DNA of 64,000 bases from Bidens hawaiensis (taxonomy: Eukaryota > Streptophyta > Magnoliopsida > Asterales > Asteraceae). Shown here one piece after another: positions 1 through 9,711 of this stretch. Where the stretch lies: positions 496,001 through 560,000 of the forward strand of contig JAIQDT010000301.1 in NCBI GenBank assembly GCA_021521415.1, given 5' to 3'. The notes beneath the pieces were generated by a model. The model ran no database searches. It was not told the origin of the DNA and saw only the letters and a program-made list of their open reading frames with translations. Both the position numbers and the translations under genes were made by a program. How positions within the stretch are numbered: the stretch's first letter is position 1; every line of letters begins with the position of its first letter.

Positions 1-232
1 ATAAATCGTTTATAATGTGTTAGAATATAATATTATAATATCAACTTCATAAAATAATAAAATATACATTTAACACTTCTAATGCTTGACAACCCGATTT
101 ATTTACCTTTTAAAGTCGCTAGCAATAATTAATCTTGTACTTGTAATTCTAGTTCGTGACGTTCAATTGCTTCGGTTTCATTTACGCACTTTCGGTTTTA
201 TTTCAAGTTTGTCTTCAACTTCAAGGTGAGTT
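1..232. other. unassigned AT-rich sequence
   Basis: No supported gene or repeat boundary is visible here. Open frames are short and lack recognisable motifs. It is not similar to the sequence expected next to the gypsy element that begins at 900, so it is not simply the interrupted other half of that element. Confidence 0.4.
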
Positions 233-899
233 TGTCACACCCCCTTTTTAAAGCTTTTACACATTTTGGGGGTAGCATATATATCCTATCAACATTACAA
301 TTTTGTTTTCTTATTATTTACAAACTACAATTCGTTACATGGACTTGTGTGTTTATTTGTTACTTGCTCAATTATTACGTGCATGGATTTCTTTGATAAG
401 TATGATCATACGCCCCCCTTTGCACCCATGGGCCATTTGTTTCTGGTGGAAAAGGGACTTCGATCTGAGTACGTTGGTGCACGATCCCAACTGGAAAAGA
501 CCTTCATTTATTCTTTACACTCATGGACCATTGTTTCTAGTATAAAGAACCCTTATGTGTTTTTTACAAGTTTTCATGGAATTGTATGGTTTTTATGTAG
601 TATTTAAACTGTGTGAACTCACCAACTATTCAATTAGTTGACTTTATTTTATATATATGCTACAGGTACTTTCGTTAGAGGATGAAATGAAGAGGATACT
701 AGCAGTTAGGTTATCTACATAATAAACAAGAAGATGTTTGTTTTGTTCCTTTTCCCTTGTGTTTGTTCATTTGAAATAACTTGTGTACTTGATGCTTTGG
801 AATGAATTAATGATAATATTGTCACTTAATAGTGTCACATGTGTTTTGGGCAATCTGTACGTCACACTCAGCCGTTTCCGCTTTAGCCGGGGTGTTACA
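233..899. repeat. solo-LTR-like block (chromovirus/Tekay-type ends)
   Basis: The block opens with TGTCACACCCCC and closes with GGGGTGTTACA, the inverted TG...CA termini typical of plant chromovirus (Tekay/Del) LTRs. It is about 667 bp and contains no coding domain. No matching 5-bp target duplication is seen (GAGTT on the left, GCCAA on the right), and the sequence on the right is the truncated 3' untranslated part of a gypsy element. I therefore read it as a solo or recombined LTR at a rearranged junction. A second LTR with the same opening motif starts at 63136. Confidence 0.5.
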
Positions 900-1086
900 G
901 CCAACCTCTTAGTCACTGAATCTTTTATTGAAATCTGCATTGTTACTTAGAATATACGTTTGGAATACATTGTCCTTAAGATAATAAAAAGAATATGAAA
1001 TGAATATATGATCAGAAAGATATTACCAATTTTAGAATCCTTGATCCTTTAAGGATACTCGATTATGTGAGGATACTTGATCCTGA

Positions 1087-2345
1087 TTAGAAAAAGTACT
1101 TTTTGAGATGGATAGCATTCCATGCTCTTAGTAACCTATTGCCTTCCATAGTGAGAAAATGATATGCCCCCTTTCCTGCCTCCAACTCGATAAGACAAGG
1201 ACCTTCCCACTTTGGTGCTAGCTTTCCATCTGCCGGATTGGTTGTATTTTGGAAGGCTTTCCTCAATACCAGATCTCCTTCTTGAAATCTTCTGATCCTT
1301 ACACTCTTGTTGTATGCCCCAACTACCCTTTGGTGATAAGCTGCCATTCTGATCTTGGCTAAGTCTCTGAGTTCTTCCATAGTATCCAAGTTTTCGAGAA
1401 GGATTTCTTTATTGGCCTCAGGATCACGGATGCTTGTTCTGGCCGTAGGAACCACCATTTCTGAAGGGATAACTGCTTCTGATCCAAACACCAGTGAGAA
1501 GGGTGTTTGGCTTGTTGCATTCTTGGGTTTTGTTCTATCAGCCCAAAGAACATAAGGTAGCTCTTCGGCCCACTTGCCTTTCTTGGATCCTAGCTTTTTT
1601 TCAGGTTGTTGATGATGATTTTGTTGCTTGACTCTGCTTAACCATTAGCTTGAGGATGTACTGGAGTAGAGGTGATCATCTTGATTCCCCAGCTGTCACA
1701 AAAGTTAGTGGTTCTTTTCCCGATAAACTGGGAACTATTGTCACAAACAGTTTCAGAAGGAATGCCAAATCTAGTTATAATATTTCGTTTAATAAAGGAT
1801 ATAACTTCTCTTTCTCGGACTTGCATGAATGCTTCTGCTTCAATCCATTTAAAGAAGTAGTCAGTCATAGCAAGCATAAAGACCTTTCCGCCTGGTGCCT
1901 TTGTTAGCTTGCCTACAATATCCATGCCCCACTTCATGAAAGGCCATGATGAGGATATAGGATACATAGGTTCTGCTGGTTGGTGTAGGATGTTTCCATG
2001 CCTTTGGCAAGCATCACACTTCTTTGAATACTCCATTGCATCCTTCTTCATTATTGGCCAGAAGTATCCAGTCCTAAGTATTCTGGAGAATAATGTTCTT
2101 CCCCCCTGTGTGGTTGTTGCAATTGCCCTCGTGGAAGTCTTGGAGTACCTCTTGTATTTCAGGATCCTCAATGCATCTCAAATAGGGACCTGCAAGAGAT
2201 TTTCTATATATAATATCTTGTAAAATAATGAATTTTGATACCTTCAATCTGAAAGCTTTAGGATTTTCCCCTGTATGGATTTCTCCATCTTGAAGGAACT
2301 TCCTAATTGGAAGGATCCAAGACCCTGCTTTTTGAGAGGATGAAG
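1087..2345 (-). pseudogene. gypsy A integrase (broken)
   Basis: Integrase inserts element cDNA into the genome. Visible parts, read on the minus strand, are a CDAC zinc-finger half, the core with DIVGK (first catalytic Asp), the CDN motif (second Asp, followed by SSQF) and HPQANG just before the expected catalytic Glu, then the C-terminal part containing FGSEAVIP. A TAA stop falls directly after HPQANG and before AESSNK, so the frame is broken at the catalytic Glu. The same stop occurs in element B. A stretch of about 310 bp here (1645-1960) is almost identical to element B. Confidence 0.8.
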
Positions 2346-2850
2346 GATCCTTAAGTTCTTATATGCAATCCACTGTTTCCTCCATAGCTTCCTGTTTTCC
2401 AATTGCTAGAGACAATATATGAATGATAGGTATCTTTACATCATCTGGGATTTTCAATGATGATGCTAAGTTTGCTAAGGCATCTGCCCCAGCATTTTCT
2501 TCTCTTGGTACCTGCGTGATACTAAACAACTCGAAGGATTTTGCTAATTCCTTCACAATTTCTAAATACTTGATCATATTCTCGCCTTTCACGGTATAAG
2601 AGCCGCTAAAGTGGTTAGTTATAAGTAAAGAATCTCCATAAACTTGAAGATACCTGATCCTCATTTGTTTGGCTAAAAGTAAACCTGCGATGAGTGCTTC
2701 GTATTCTGCCTCATTGTTGGTGGCTTGGAATGCTCATGCAATGGACTGGGGTATTATGTCCCCCTGTGGCGATTTCAGTAGTATGCCCAATCCCGTTCCT
2801 CTTACTTTGGATGCTCCATCTGTGAAGAGGATCCAAGGATCCTGGTTTCT
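2346..2850 (-). pseudogene. gypsy A second RNase H (plant type)
   Basis: The minus strand encodes an RNase H fold with LFTDGAS near its start, an EAEYEAL-type helix and the motif VYGDSLL, ending near ENAGADALANLAS. This is the additional RNase H domain that Tat-lineage gypsy elements carry downstream of the usual RNase H. A stop codon lies before AFQATNNEAEYEAL (at about 2738). It is complete in length compared with element B, which has lost about 140 bp from this domain. Confidence 0.7.
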
Positions 2851-4263
2851 TCTAGTTTTCGAACCTCTAGGTCGGCTTCCTTTTGCATATCACTGTTGAA
2901 ATCAGCCACAAAGTTTGCGAGTGCCTGTGATTTGATAGCTGTTCTAGGCTCATACTGAATGTCATATGCACTCAGCTTCACAGCCCACTTAGCCATCCTT
3001 CCTGACAACTCTGGCTTTCTAAGAACATTCTTAACAGGATAATTAGTTCTCAAAATAATAGTATGAGTTTCAAAATAATGTCTTAATTTAGTAGAAGCCA
3101 TAATGAGTGCAAGAATTAACTTTTCTAATTGAGAATACCTGGCTTCTGCATCTAAAAGACTCTTACTTACATAGTAAACGGGGTGTTGTTCACCTTCATG
3201 ATCCTTGACTACGACGGCACTTATTGCATTACCTAAAACTGATAGATATAAATATAAGGATTCTCCATCCACAGGCTTCATTAGAGCTGGAGCCAAGGAT
3301 AAGTAATCCTTTAAGGCTTTGAGCGCAGCCTCATGCTTTTCCGTCCATTCAAACTTCTTATTTTTTCTTAGAATGTCGTAGAAGTCTTTGCATTTCTTGG
3401 AGGATCTTGAGATGAACCTATTGAGATCAGCTATTCTTCCCGTGAGCCTTTGGACATCCTTGGCATTTGCAGGAGACTTCAAATTGAGGATGGCTTCAAT
3501 CTGCTCGGGACTTGCTTCAATTCCTCTTTTAGTTACCATATATCCCAAAACTTTTCCAGCCTTAACACCAAAGTGGCATTTTGACGGATTCAATTTCATG
3601 TTATATTGGTCAAGGATATTGAATGCTTCCTCGAGGTCTCTAAGGTGATCCTCAGCTTTCTTCGACTTTACCACCATATCGTCTATGTATACCTCCATAG
3701 TCTTGCCCAACCGATCCTTGAACATCATGTTGACTAGTCTTTGGTATGTTGCCCCTGCGTTTCTTAGTCCAAATGGCATAGCAATATAACAATATATGCC
3801 GGTAGGAGTCATGAATGCGGTATCCTCCTGATCAGATGGTTCCATCTGAATTTTTTGAAATCTAGAGGAAGCATCCATAAAGGTAAGCATTTCATGTCCT
3901 GCCGTTGCATCCACCATGGAGTCTATATGTGGTAATGGGAAAGGATCCTTGGGACATGCCTTGTTTAAATCAGTAAAATCAACACACACCCTCCACTTTC
4001 CATTCTTTTTTTGAAACAACAACCACATTAGCCAACCATCGAGGATACTTAACCTCTCTGATCATATCGGCCTTAAGAAGTTTTTCAACTTCTTCTTGTA
4101 TGATCGCGTTCCTCTCAGGAGCGAATTTCCTTCGCTTCTGATGTACAGGTTTAATAGAATGATCAAGGCCCAATTTATGAGTAATTACCTCCTTCGAAAT
4201 ACCTGTCATGTCTGAATGTTTGAAGGCAAACGTGGATTTTCTTCGTTTTAAGAAGGATATCAT
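2802..4263 (-). pseudogene. gypsy A reverse transcriptase and RNase H
   Basis: Reverse transcriptase plus RNase H copies element RNA into DNA. Motifs seen on the minus strand include KWRVCVDFTDLNKACPKD, PFGLRNAGATYQR and the catalytic VYIDDMVV, followed by RNase H with YYVSKSL. The frame 2802-4028 is open for about 400 codons. The upstream part (KLGLDHSIKPVHQKRR, 3979-4263) is in a different frame, so there is a frameshift near 4000-4030 around VVVVSKK. The run DASSRFQKIQ differs from DASSGFQQIQ of element B. Confidence 0.85.
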
Positions 4264-4390
4264 ATCCTCCTCAATCTCATCGGGGATACTCCTAGGAACA
4301 CCTTTACATCGGGGATACCGGGTCCAAGGATAGTTCCTTTAAGTCTTTCTCCCGAGCTTCTAGCACATCCCTAGGATGTTGTTGTGGTTG

Positions 4391-5449
4391 CTATGCTATA
4401 GTTTGCTTGGCTGTTGGCTTCATTGATGAGGAATAATAATTCTTTGCCTCCACCTGGTCACCGTCTATCCTCACAACTCCCCACGGAGTAGGTAGTTTGA
4501 TGCATTGGTGATAAGTTGAGGCCACCGCCTTCATTCCATGCAGCCAGGGCCTGCCTAGAATAACATTGCAACAAGAAAGGTTATCAATAACACAAAATTT
4601 TTTATATGAATTTAACCCTTCAATATAAATTGGAAGGTTGATGTCCCCCAATGTCTTCTTGGTTTCTCCACTGATACCGACTAGCACTGATGTTCTAGGG
4701 ACGATCTCGGAATAGTTCATCTTCTTAAGGACATCATGCTGGATAATGTTGACCGAGCTCCCACCATCAACTAGGATCCTGCGTACATAATGGTTAGCGA
4801 TAAATAAATTAATAATCAAACCGTCATAGTGAGGATCCTGGATGTTTAGTTTGTCTTCCTCATCGAAGAAGATCCTTTTGTCTGTCGTCAAAGTGGTGGA
4901 TACTATTGGTCGGTCCCCGTTATCCAACTTGATCTCTTTAGCGAGCCTTTTTGCTGCAGATAAGGAAGTTCCACATATGTCTGAACCCCCGGAGATGAAA
5001 TTGACCATTCGCACATCCAACTCATCCTTGTGAGGATCCTGGATCCTCAAGTCGAAGAAGATTCTTTGATCAGTCACTCGAGTAGTGGGGATAAGCGGTC
5101 TTCTTTCATCGTCCAACTTGAATTCTTCTTCACGATAAGGTGTTTGGAACATATCATAGTCTTTGGAGACGAAGTTGATCACGTGAGCATCCGGTGGTGG
5201 TGGCGTTGCTTTTTGTGAAAGATCTTCAGGATCCTGGATCTTGGATTTTTTCCTTCCCAAGAGTTCTTTAAAGTGACCCTTGCTCAGGAGGTATCCAATT
5301 TCCCTCTTTAAGCCAATGCATTCGTCTGTCATGTGGCCAAAATCTTCGTGGAAGGCACACCACTTGGATTTGTCTTTGAAGGTGGTCGTATTCTCATTCT
5401 TACGGGGCCACCTTGCTTTCTCCCCTAGATCCTTCATGGCAAAGATCAA
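4391..5449 (-). pseudogene. gypsy A gag C-terminus and protease
   Basis: The N-terminal part holds a zinc-knuckle variant CAFHEDFGHMTDEC (C-x2-H-x4-H-x4-C), as in Tat gag proteins. The C-terminal part holds the aspartic protease motif ILVDGGSSVNII and the downstream VILGRPWLH. The segment between repeats a short module (RIFFD followed by IQDPH twice, at about 5050-5090 and 4835-4885), a partial duplication that element B lacks. The frame is offset from gag proper at about 5455-5500. Translation from the listed left end runs into the linker toward RT. Confidence 0.8.
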
Positions 5450-5460
5450 GCCATGGGTAT

Positions 5461-7173
5461 CTACGGAGAAACAATACTCGGAGATGCAGGGATAGTCTTC
5501 ATCATCATCTCCTTCTTCGACGGCTCGTACGTTTTGATATTGAATTTGGTGTACGGCTTCGAGTTGTTGTTCCTGTATGAGGATCCTTTATTCTTGTCAG
5601 GGGATTCCTGTTTTGTTCGAGCCCCCAGACGATCCTGGATCCTCTTGTCATCTTCCAATCGTATGAACCGGAGTGCTCTGTTTCTTACTTCATCTAGAGA
5701 CCTGCAAGGAGTCATCACAAGATCATCATAAAAGGGGGAGCCCCTCTGAAGTCTCATCTTGAAGGCCTCAACAGCAGTAGCCATGTCAAGATTAGGAATT
5801 TCTAGAGCTTCCCTGCCGAACCTCGTAACAAAATCCCTAAGGGATTCATCACTAGGTTGGACGACTCGGTATAAATCACTAGTTAACTTCTCAAATTTTC
5901 TACTACAGGAAAATTGGTTGTTGAACAAGTTAACTAAATGTGAAAAAGAAGTAACTGAAAAGGGAGGAAGACTTAGCAGCCATTTTAAGGCGGATCCTGT
6001 GAGTGTGGATCCGAAGCCTTTGCACAAGCAAGCTTCCTTGAGTCTCTCTGGGATAGGGTTGATCTCCATACACTCCCTATATTGTGCAACGTGCTCTTCA
6101 GGATCGGTGGTCCCATCATAAGTCTTCATATTGGGGGTCTGAAACAGCTTCGGGATTTCAGCATCACAGATAGGTGGAGAAAATATGGATAACTTGTGAC
6201 TTCCCTCAGGTATCTCGGGGATTGGTCGTATCACCCCGGGAACACTGGATATCATATCCTTGAGCTTCTGTAGCTCCTTGGCCATAGCTTGGTTAATACC
6301 TGCATCCTACACGGGACCACGGTTAGCGTTAAAGGATATAGGATCATATGGGTTACCTCTTTTTTGGGTGAAGGTAGGCATCCCGGATGAGTAGCTGGGA
6401 TTAGAGGAGTCTGCAATAGGTGTTGGCCCTCCAGAAGCTATGGTTTGCATGGGGATTATATCTCCTTCATGATCTTCGGAGGAAGACTGATACTGAATTC
6501 CTGAGGATCCTTGATTCTGAAAGAAGGATCCTTGGGGTTGGGAATTATAGGATCCTTGGTGATACAACCCAGATAATCCTGGTTGAAGGATGGATGATCC
6601 TTGTGGGAAAGCTAAGGATCCTTGAGCTAGTTGACCCATGGACCCTGGTTGAAGGATAGATGATCCTTGCTGAAGGTATGAGGATCCTTGAGTTTGTTGA
6701 CCCATGGATCCTTGTTGAAAGATAGATGATCCTTGCTGAAACAGTGAAGATCCTTGAGTCTGTTGACCCATTGATCCTTGCTGAACGATAGATGATCCTT
6801 GAGTAAACTGAGCCATCGATCCTGGACTGGTGAAATCCAGCATCCTGGGTATCAGGAGAGTGCGATCCTCCGCTGGCCTCTTAGTCTTCTTGAGATCTTC
6901 TATCTCACGAAGGATCCTCTGATTGGTCTTGTTCTGTTGCTCCATGTATGCTTTAACCTGCGAAAACATAGATGAAACATCACTGTTAGTACTAACCACC
7001 GACGCAGCAACAACGGCTTTCAAGCTCTGGAAGACTGGTAATTGCGTCTTGCTTCCAGCAGCAGCAGGTCGTTGTGCTCCCGTGATTGGCGGAGGCATCG
7101 GTGGTAAAGTTCTCGATGAGAGAGGGACTGATGACGGCATGGTTGATGAAGCAGAGGTTTATTGAGAGGCCAT
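5461..7173 (-). pseudogene. gypsy A gag (two or more breaks)
   Basis: Gag forms the virus-like particle. Two open pieces in the same frame, 7140-6307 and 6285-5461, are separated by a single TAG where element B keeps a Gln codon (before DAGINQAMAKEL). The conserved core has LKWLLSLPPFSVTSFSHL and DFVTRFGREALE. The likely true start is the ATG at 7173-7171 (MASQ then TAA at 7161-7159), meaning a further early stop; the next ATG is at 7140. The N-terminal third carries QGSS-type repeats. A frameshift separates this piece from the zinc-knuckle part. Confidence 0.8.
6490..6840 (-). repeat. gag QGSS tandem repeats, element A
   Basis: A tandem array of roughly 60-66-bp units built around AAGGATCCTTG-type palindromes. 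On the minus strand it encodes repeated QGSS, QQGS and GSMGQ blocks. Units vary by substitutions and small indels. Element B has a similar but more regular array at 14390-14720. Confidence 0.7.
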
Positions 7174-7237
7174 TGATAGTGATATGGATATGAAAAATTG
7201 AGGATTGATAGGAATAATACTGATTATAGCACCAATT

Positions 7238-7255
7238 GCCCCACGGTGGGTGCCA
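7238..7255 (-). other. primer binding site of gypsy A
   Basis: The minus strand reads TGGCACCCACCGTGGGGC three bases after the LTR end, the position and type of motif expected for a tRNA primer site in Tat-type elements. I do not assign the tRNA. Confidence 0.6.
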
Positions 7256-7594
7256 AATTGTTTTGGACAAAAATCTACCGAGGATAATGTATCCAAATTC
7301 GTTTAGTGAGGATTAGTGCTATGATGATGAAAACAAGTATGTATCGATTGCAAAAACAAACACACGGATTTGTTACGGGGAAAAGCCCTTGATCTGGGTC
7401 GGATCGCCGGCACAAAAACCCCGGGTGATGACAATTGTCTATCACCACTTTATTAATATAAAAAATGAGGACACAAGGTTTGGAGAATATGATCAGTGTT
7501 ACAACGAAAGCTATGTGTGTGTTGTGTGTGTATGTTGTTGAATTCGTAGTGAGCAGAGTATGTTGTTGTGTGTTTTCCTAACTGATCATAGCCT

Positions 7595-7603
7595 CTATTT
7601 ATA
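7595..7603 (-). promoter_or_regulatory. TATA box of the gypsy LTR
   Basis: The minus strand reads TATAAATAG, a good TATA box. Transcription would start near 7565 and read into the R/U5 part and then gag of element A. Confidence 0.55.
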
Positions 7604-7616
7604 CATCAAAGATAAT

Positions 7617-8408
7617 AAATCAATGGAGTTATGAATAATAAAGACTATTAACTAATAATCCCTAAAAATCCGTCATTGCCTTCAATATAATCGTAACTGC
7701 CACTTTGACCACGTGCTCCATCACTCAGGCTGCGAAATAGGAGGTAGACCAGGTCTTGGAGCAGTTACACTTGATAAATATCAGCCTTCATATAAGAAAC
7801 AACCGTTAATAGCACCAAATATTGAGGATCCATGATCCTGACATAACTCTGGAACTCTTCAGAAAGATAATTGATCCAGACACGTCAATATCTTCTTGAC
7901 TGCAAGTTAGTGGATAGACTGAGTCTTCTAACCGTTATACCTGCTAAATAAGACTACACATTAGAACAACCGTTAATTAGTAATAAGTATTGAGGATCCT
8001 TGATCCTGATACGATCTAGAATACATGCTAAGGATAACTGATTCAGACATATGTCAGGATAACGTATCCACAGTGTCAAATTTTCGTGCACTAATAATCA
8101 TAACTCAATGGAGTTATTAATAATAAATACAATTAACTAATAATCCCTAAAATTTCGCCATTGTCTTCAATATAAACGTAACAGCCACTTTGACCACGTG
8201 CTCCATCACTCAGGCTGCGAAATAGGGGGTAGTCCAGGTCTCTTAGCCGTTACATCTGTAAAATATAATGTTATACACAGGAAACAATCGTTAGTAAATA
8301 ATAAGTACTGAGCATCCTTGATCCTGACGGGATCTGACTTAGGATAACTGATCCAAGAACATATTCCAGGATAATGTATCCACAGTGTCAAATTTCTGTG
8401 TGCTAACA
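7617..8408. repeat. nested direct repeats inside the gypsy LTR
   Basis: The long unit starting CAATGGAGTTAT at about 7622 recurs at about 8102, including the stretch GCCACTTTGACCACGTGCTC. A shorter unit with AACAACCGTTAA, then AGTATTGAGGATCC, then TGATCCTGA, occurs around 7798-7843, 7966-8010 and 8282-8330. All units carry GGATC/GATCC inverted pairs. These repeats lie upstream of the TATA box, in the U3 region. Confidence 0.65.
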
Positions 8409-8420
8409 ATTGCCCCCAAA
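8409..8420 (-). other. polypurine tract of gypsy B
   Basis: The minus strand reads TTTGGGGGCAAT directly before the LTR start TGTTAGC. This is a polypurine tract in the position that primes plus-strand synthesis. It belongs to the element whose coding part lies to the right, that is element B. Confidence 0.65.
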
Positions 8421-9048
8421 ATGGCGGTTGTGATAAGATCACAGCTGTCATTTTGCCTTTGAATTCAAACCTCCTGCAAAAACATATGAGATTTGACAAG
8501 CTGGATATAATTGTCATATATCAATGGAGTTTCCTTGGGAACTTCCCTTGCGCTTGTATATCCTTCTCCCTGCAAATCATGAACAACTAGTAACACCTGT
8601 TTAACCCGGGTGGATGGTCCATCTTTTGAATGGTGAAATCTGGGTTAAGGATCTTGGAAGTCCGGGTGACTTAATAATAATAATTTAAGCTTTTAACTAT
8701 TTATGTGTTGTTTTATTATTCTAAATCATATTCGTTATAGTTTAAATCCATAAATTGTTCTAAGAAATAACTTTGGGAAAAAGCTTTAAGGATATGATAT
8801 CCTTGTAAAAATTAATTTAAGGATCTTGAATCCTTACATAAAAGAGTTTATAAAGATTTTAGACAAGTAAATGTAAATTGATAAGTAGAAGTCACACCAT
8901 AAGATCTAATTAGATCTAAGCTACCATAAGTATTGAATCTTCTGTAATTCTTGTAAAAATAATTTAAGGATCTTGAATCCATAGATGTTGATCCTTCTGT
9001 GATCTTTGTAATCGAACTTAGGATACTAGATGCAAACCACTAATGATA

Positions 9049-9246
9049 TTAACTGGGATTAAACCCAACAAACTGGGGACAATCCCAAAATAAACTGGGG
9101 ACAAGTCCGTGCAACTGGGGACAAGCCCGTTCAACTGGGGACAAGCCCAAACTGGTGTTAAACTGGGGACAAGCCTAAAACCTGGGGACTGGCCCAAGGA
9201 TACGGATGTTAACTGGGGACTCGCCCAAACCGGGCTTTAGCCCAAA
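9049..9246. repeat. GGGGACAAGCCC minisatellite
   Basis: About nine degenerate units of roughly 20 bp, typically AACTGGGGACAAGCCCGT, at 9051, 9071, 9093, 9113, 9133, 9161, 9181, 9211 and 9231. Nearly every unit keeps a GGG-spacer-CCC pair although the spacer differs (ATTAAA, GACAAG, GACTGG, GACTCG), and the last is a tight GGGC-TTTA-GCCC hairpin. Confidence 0.75.
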
Positions 9247-9249
9247 CAT

Positions 9250-9542
9250 GAGTGACGTGAAAACTCCAAAACCTTAGCTAACATGAAAATGTTAGAAACC
9301 TTTGTCTTGAGATAATGTGAAAACGTTATAAACCGGTGGTATGGTACGTCTACCATAAATCGTAGGATCCTTCATATAACCGAAGACAACGAAATTGTCA
9401 GCCACTAAACGTGTACTGGTCCCGCTGCCCCGGACTAAACGTTGGAAAGCGTGCGCTCCAGGCGAGAGTGTAGAAACTCTAATTTATAAGAAAGGTGAAA
9501 ACCTTTAAACCTTAGGGGATATGACCATCGGGGGTTATATCC
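9250..9542. other. array of small hairpins, mostly GAAA loops
   Basis: On the plus strand: CTAACAT-GAAA-ATGTTAG (9278-9295), ATAATGT-GAAA-ACGTTAT (9312-9329, one G-T pair), ATGGTA-CGTC-TACCAT (9341-9356), AGAGT-GTAGAA-ACTCT (9465-9480), AAAGGT-GAAA-ACCTTT (9491-9506), and GGATAT...ATATCC (9517-9542). Several are followed by AAACC. Stem sequences differ while pairing and loop are kept. The plus strand is antisense to the element's coding strand. Confidence 0.6.
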
Positions 9543-9711
9543 AATCGTGGGCTAGGCCAAGGGAAATAGTATTGTACCTTAAATGTAAAGGAGAGGTGGC
9601 CAACCTCTTTAGACATTTGAATATCTCATTAATATCCTGCATTGTTACTTAAAACGATTTTAGGATACTTGATCCTTAGAGGATACTTGATCCTGATCAG
9701 AAAAAGTATTT

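Larger units (their letters stand above)
900..8408 (-). mobile_element. Ty3/gypsy element A (Tat-like), 3' LTR missing
   Basis: On the minus strand the order is LTR (7259-8408), primer site (7238-7255), gag (about 7173-5461), protease, reverse transcriptase, RNase H, a second RNase H, and integrase ending at 1087. A second, plant-type RNase H between RNase H and integrase is characteristic of the Tat lineage. The element is cut at 899/900 in its 3' untranslated part, so its 3' LTR is absent. Several in-frame stops and a frameshift make it non-autonomous. Its LTR is shared with the neighbouring element B. Confidence 0.85.
7259..8408 (-). repeat. single LTR shared by gypsy A and B
   Basis: On the minus strand the LTR opens TGTTAGCACACAG and closes TTGTCCAAAACA (TGTT...AACA). 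One side abuts the primer site of element A, the other a polypurine tract belonging to element B, so the same 1150-bp LTR serves as the 5' LTR of A and the 3' LTR of B. A TATA box lies at 7595-7603. Most of the LTR is internally duplicated: 7617-7757 is repeated at 8095-8241, and a smaller unit around GGATCC..GATCCTGA occurs three times. Confidence 0.75.
8421..9711 (-). other. 3' untranslated region of gypsy B
   Basis: This 1.3-kb stretch between integrase and the LTR has no open frame of note. It begins with AAGGATC/GATCCTT-type inverted pairs (8790-9010), continues with a GGGGACAAGCCC minisatellite (9049-9246) and a series of small perfect hairpins (9250-9542). Its last about 110 bp are similar to 900-1086 of element A, showing both elements once had this region. 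Long spacers between integrase and 3' LTR are usual in Tat-lineage elements. Confidence 0.7.

Noticed and set aside
266..607. 113-codon open frame
   Set aside because: Lies inside the LTR-like block, has no motif and overlaps another frame of similar length.
1650..1907. Plus-strand frame identical to one at 10261-10518
   Set aside because: It is the antisense shadow of the nearly identical integrase segments of gypsy A and B.
9049..9246. CRISPR-like regular array
   Set aside because: Units are short, degenerate and lack unique spacers; plant nuclear DNA; this is a minisatellite in a retrotransposon.
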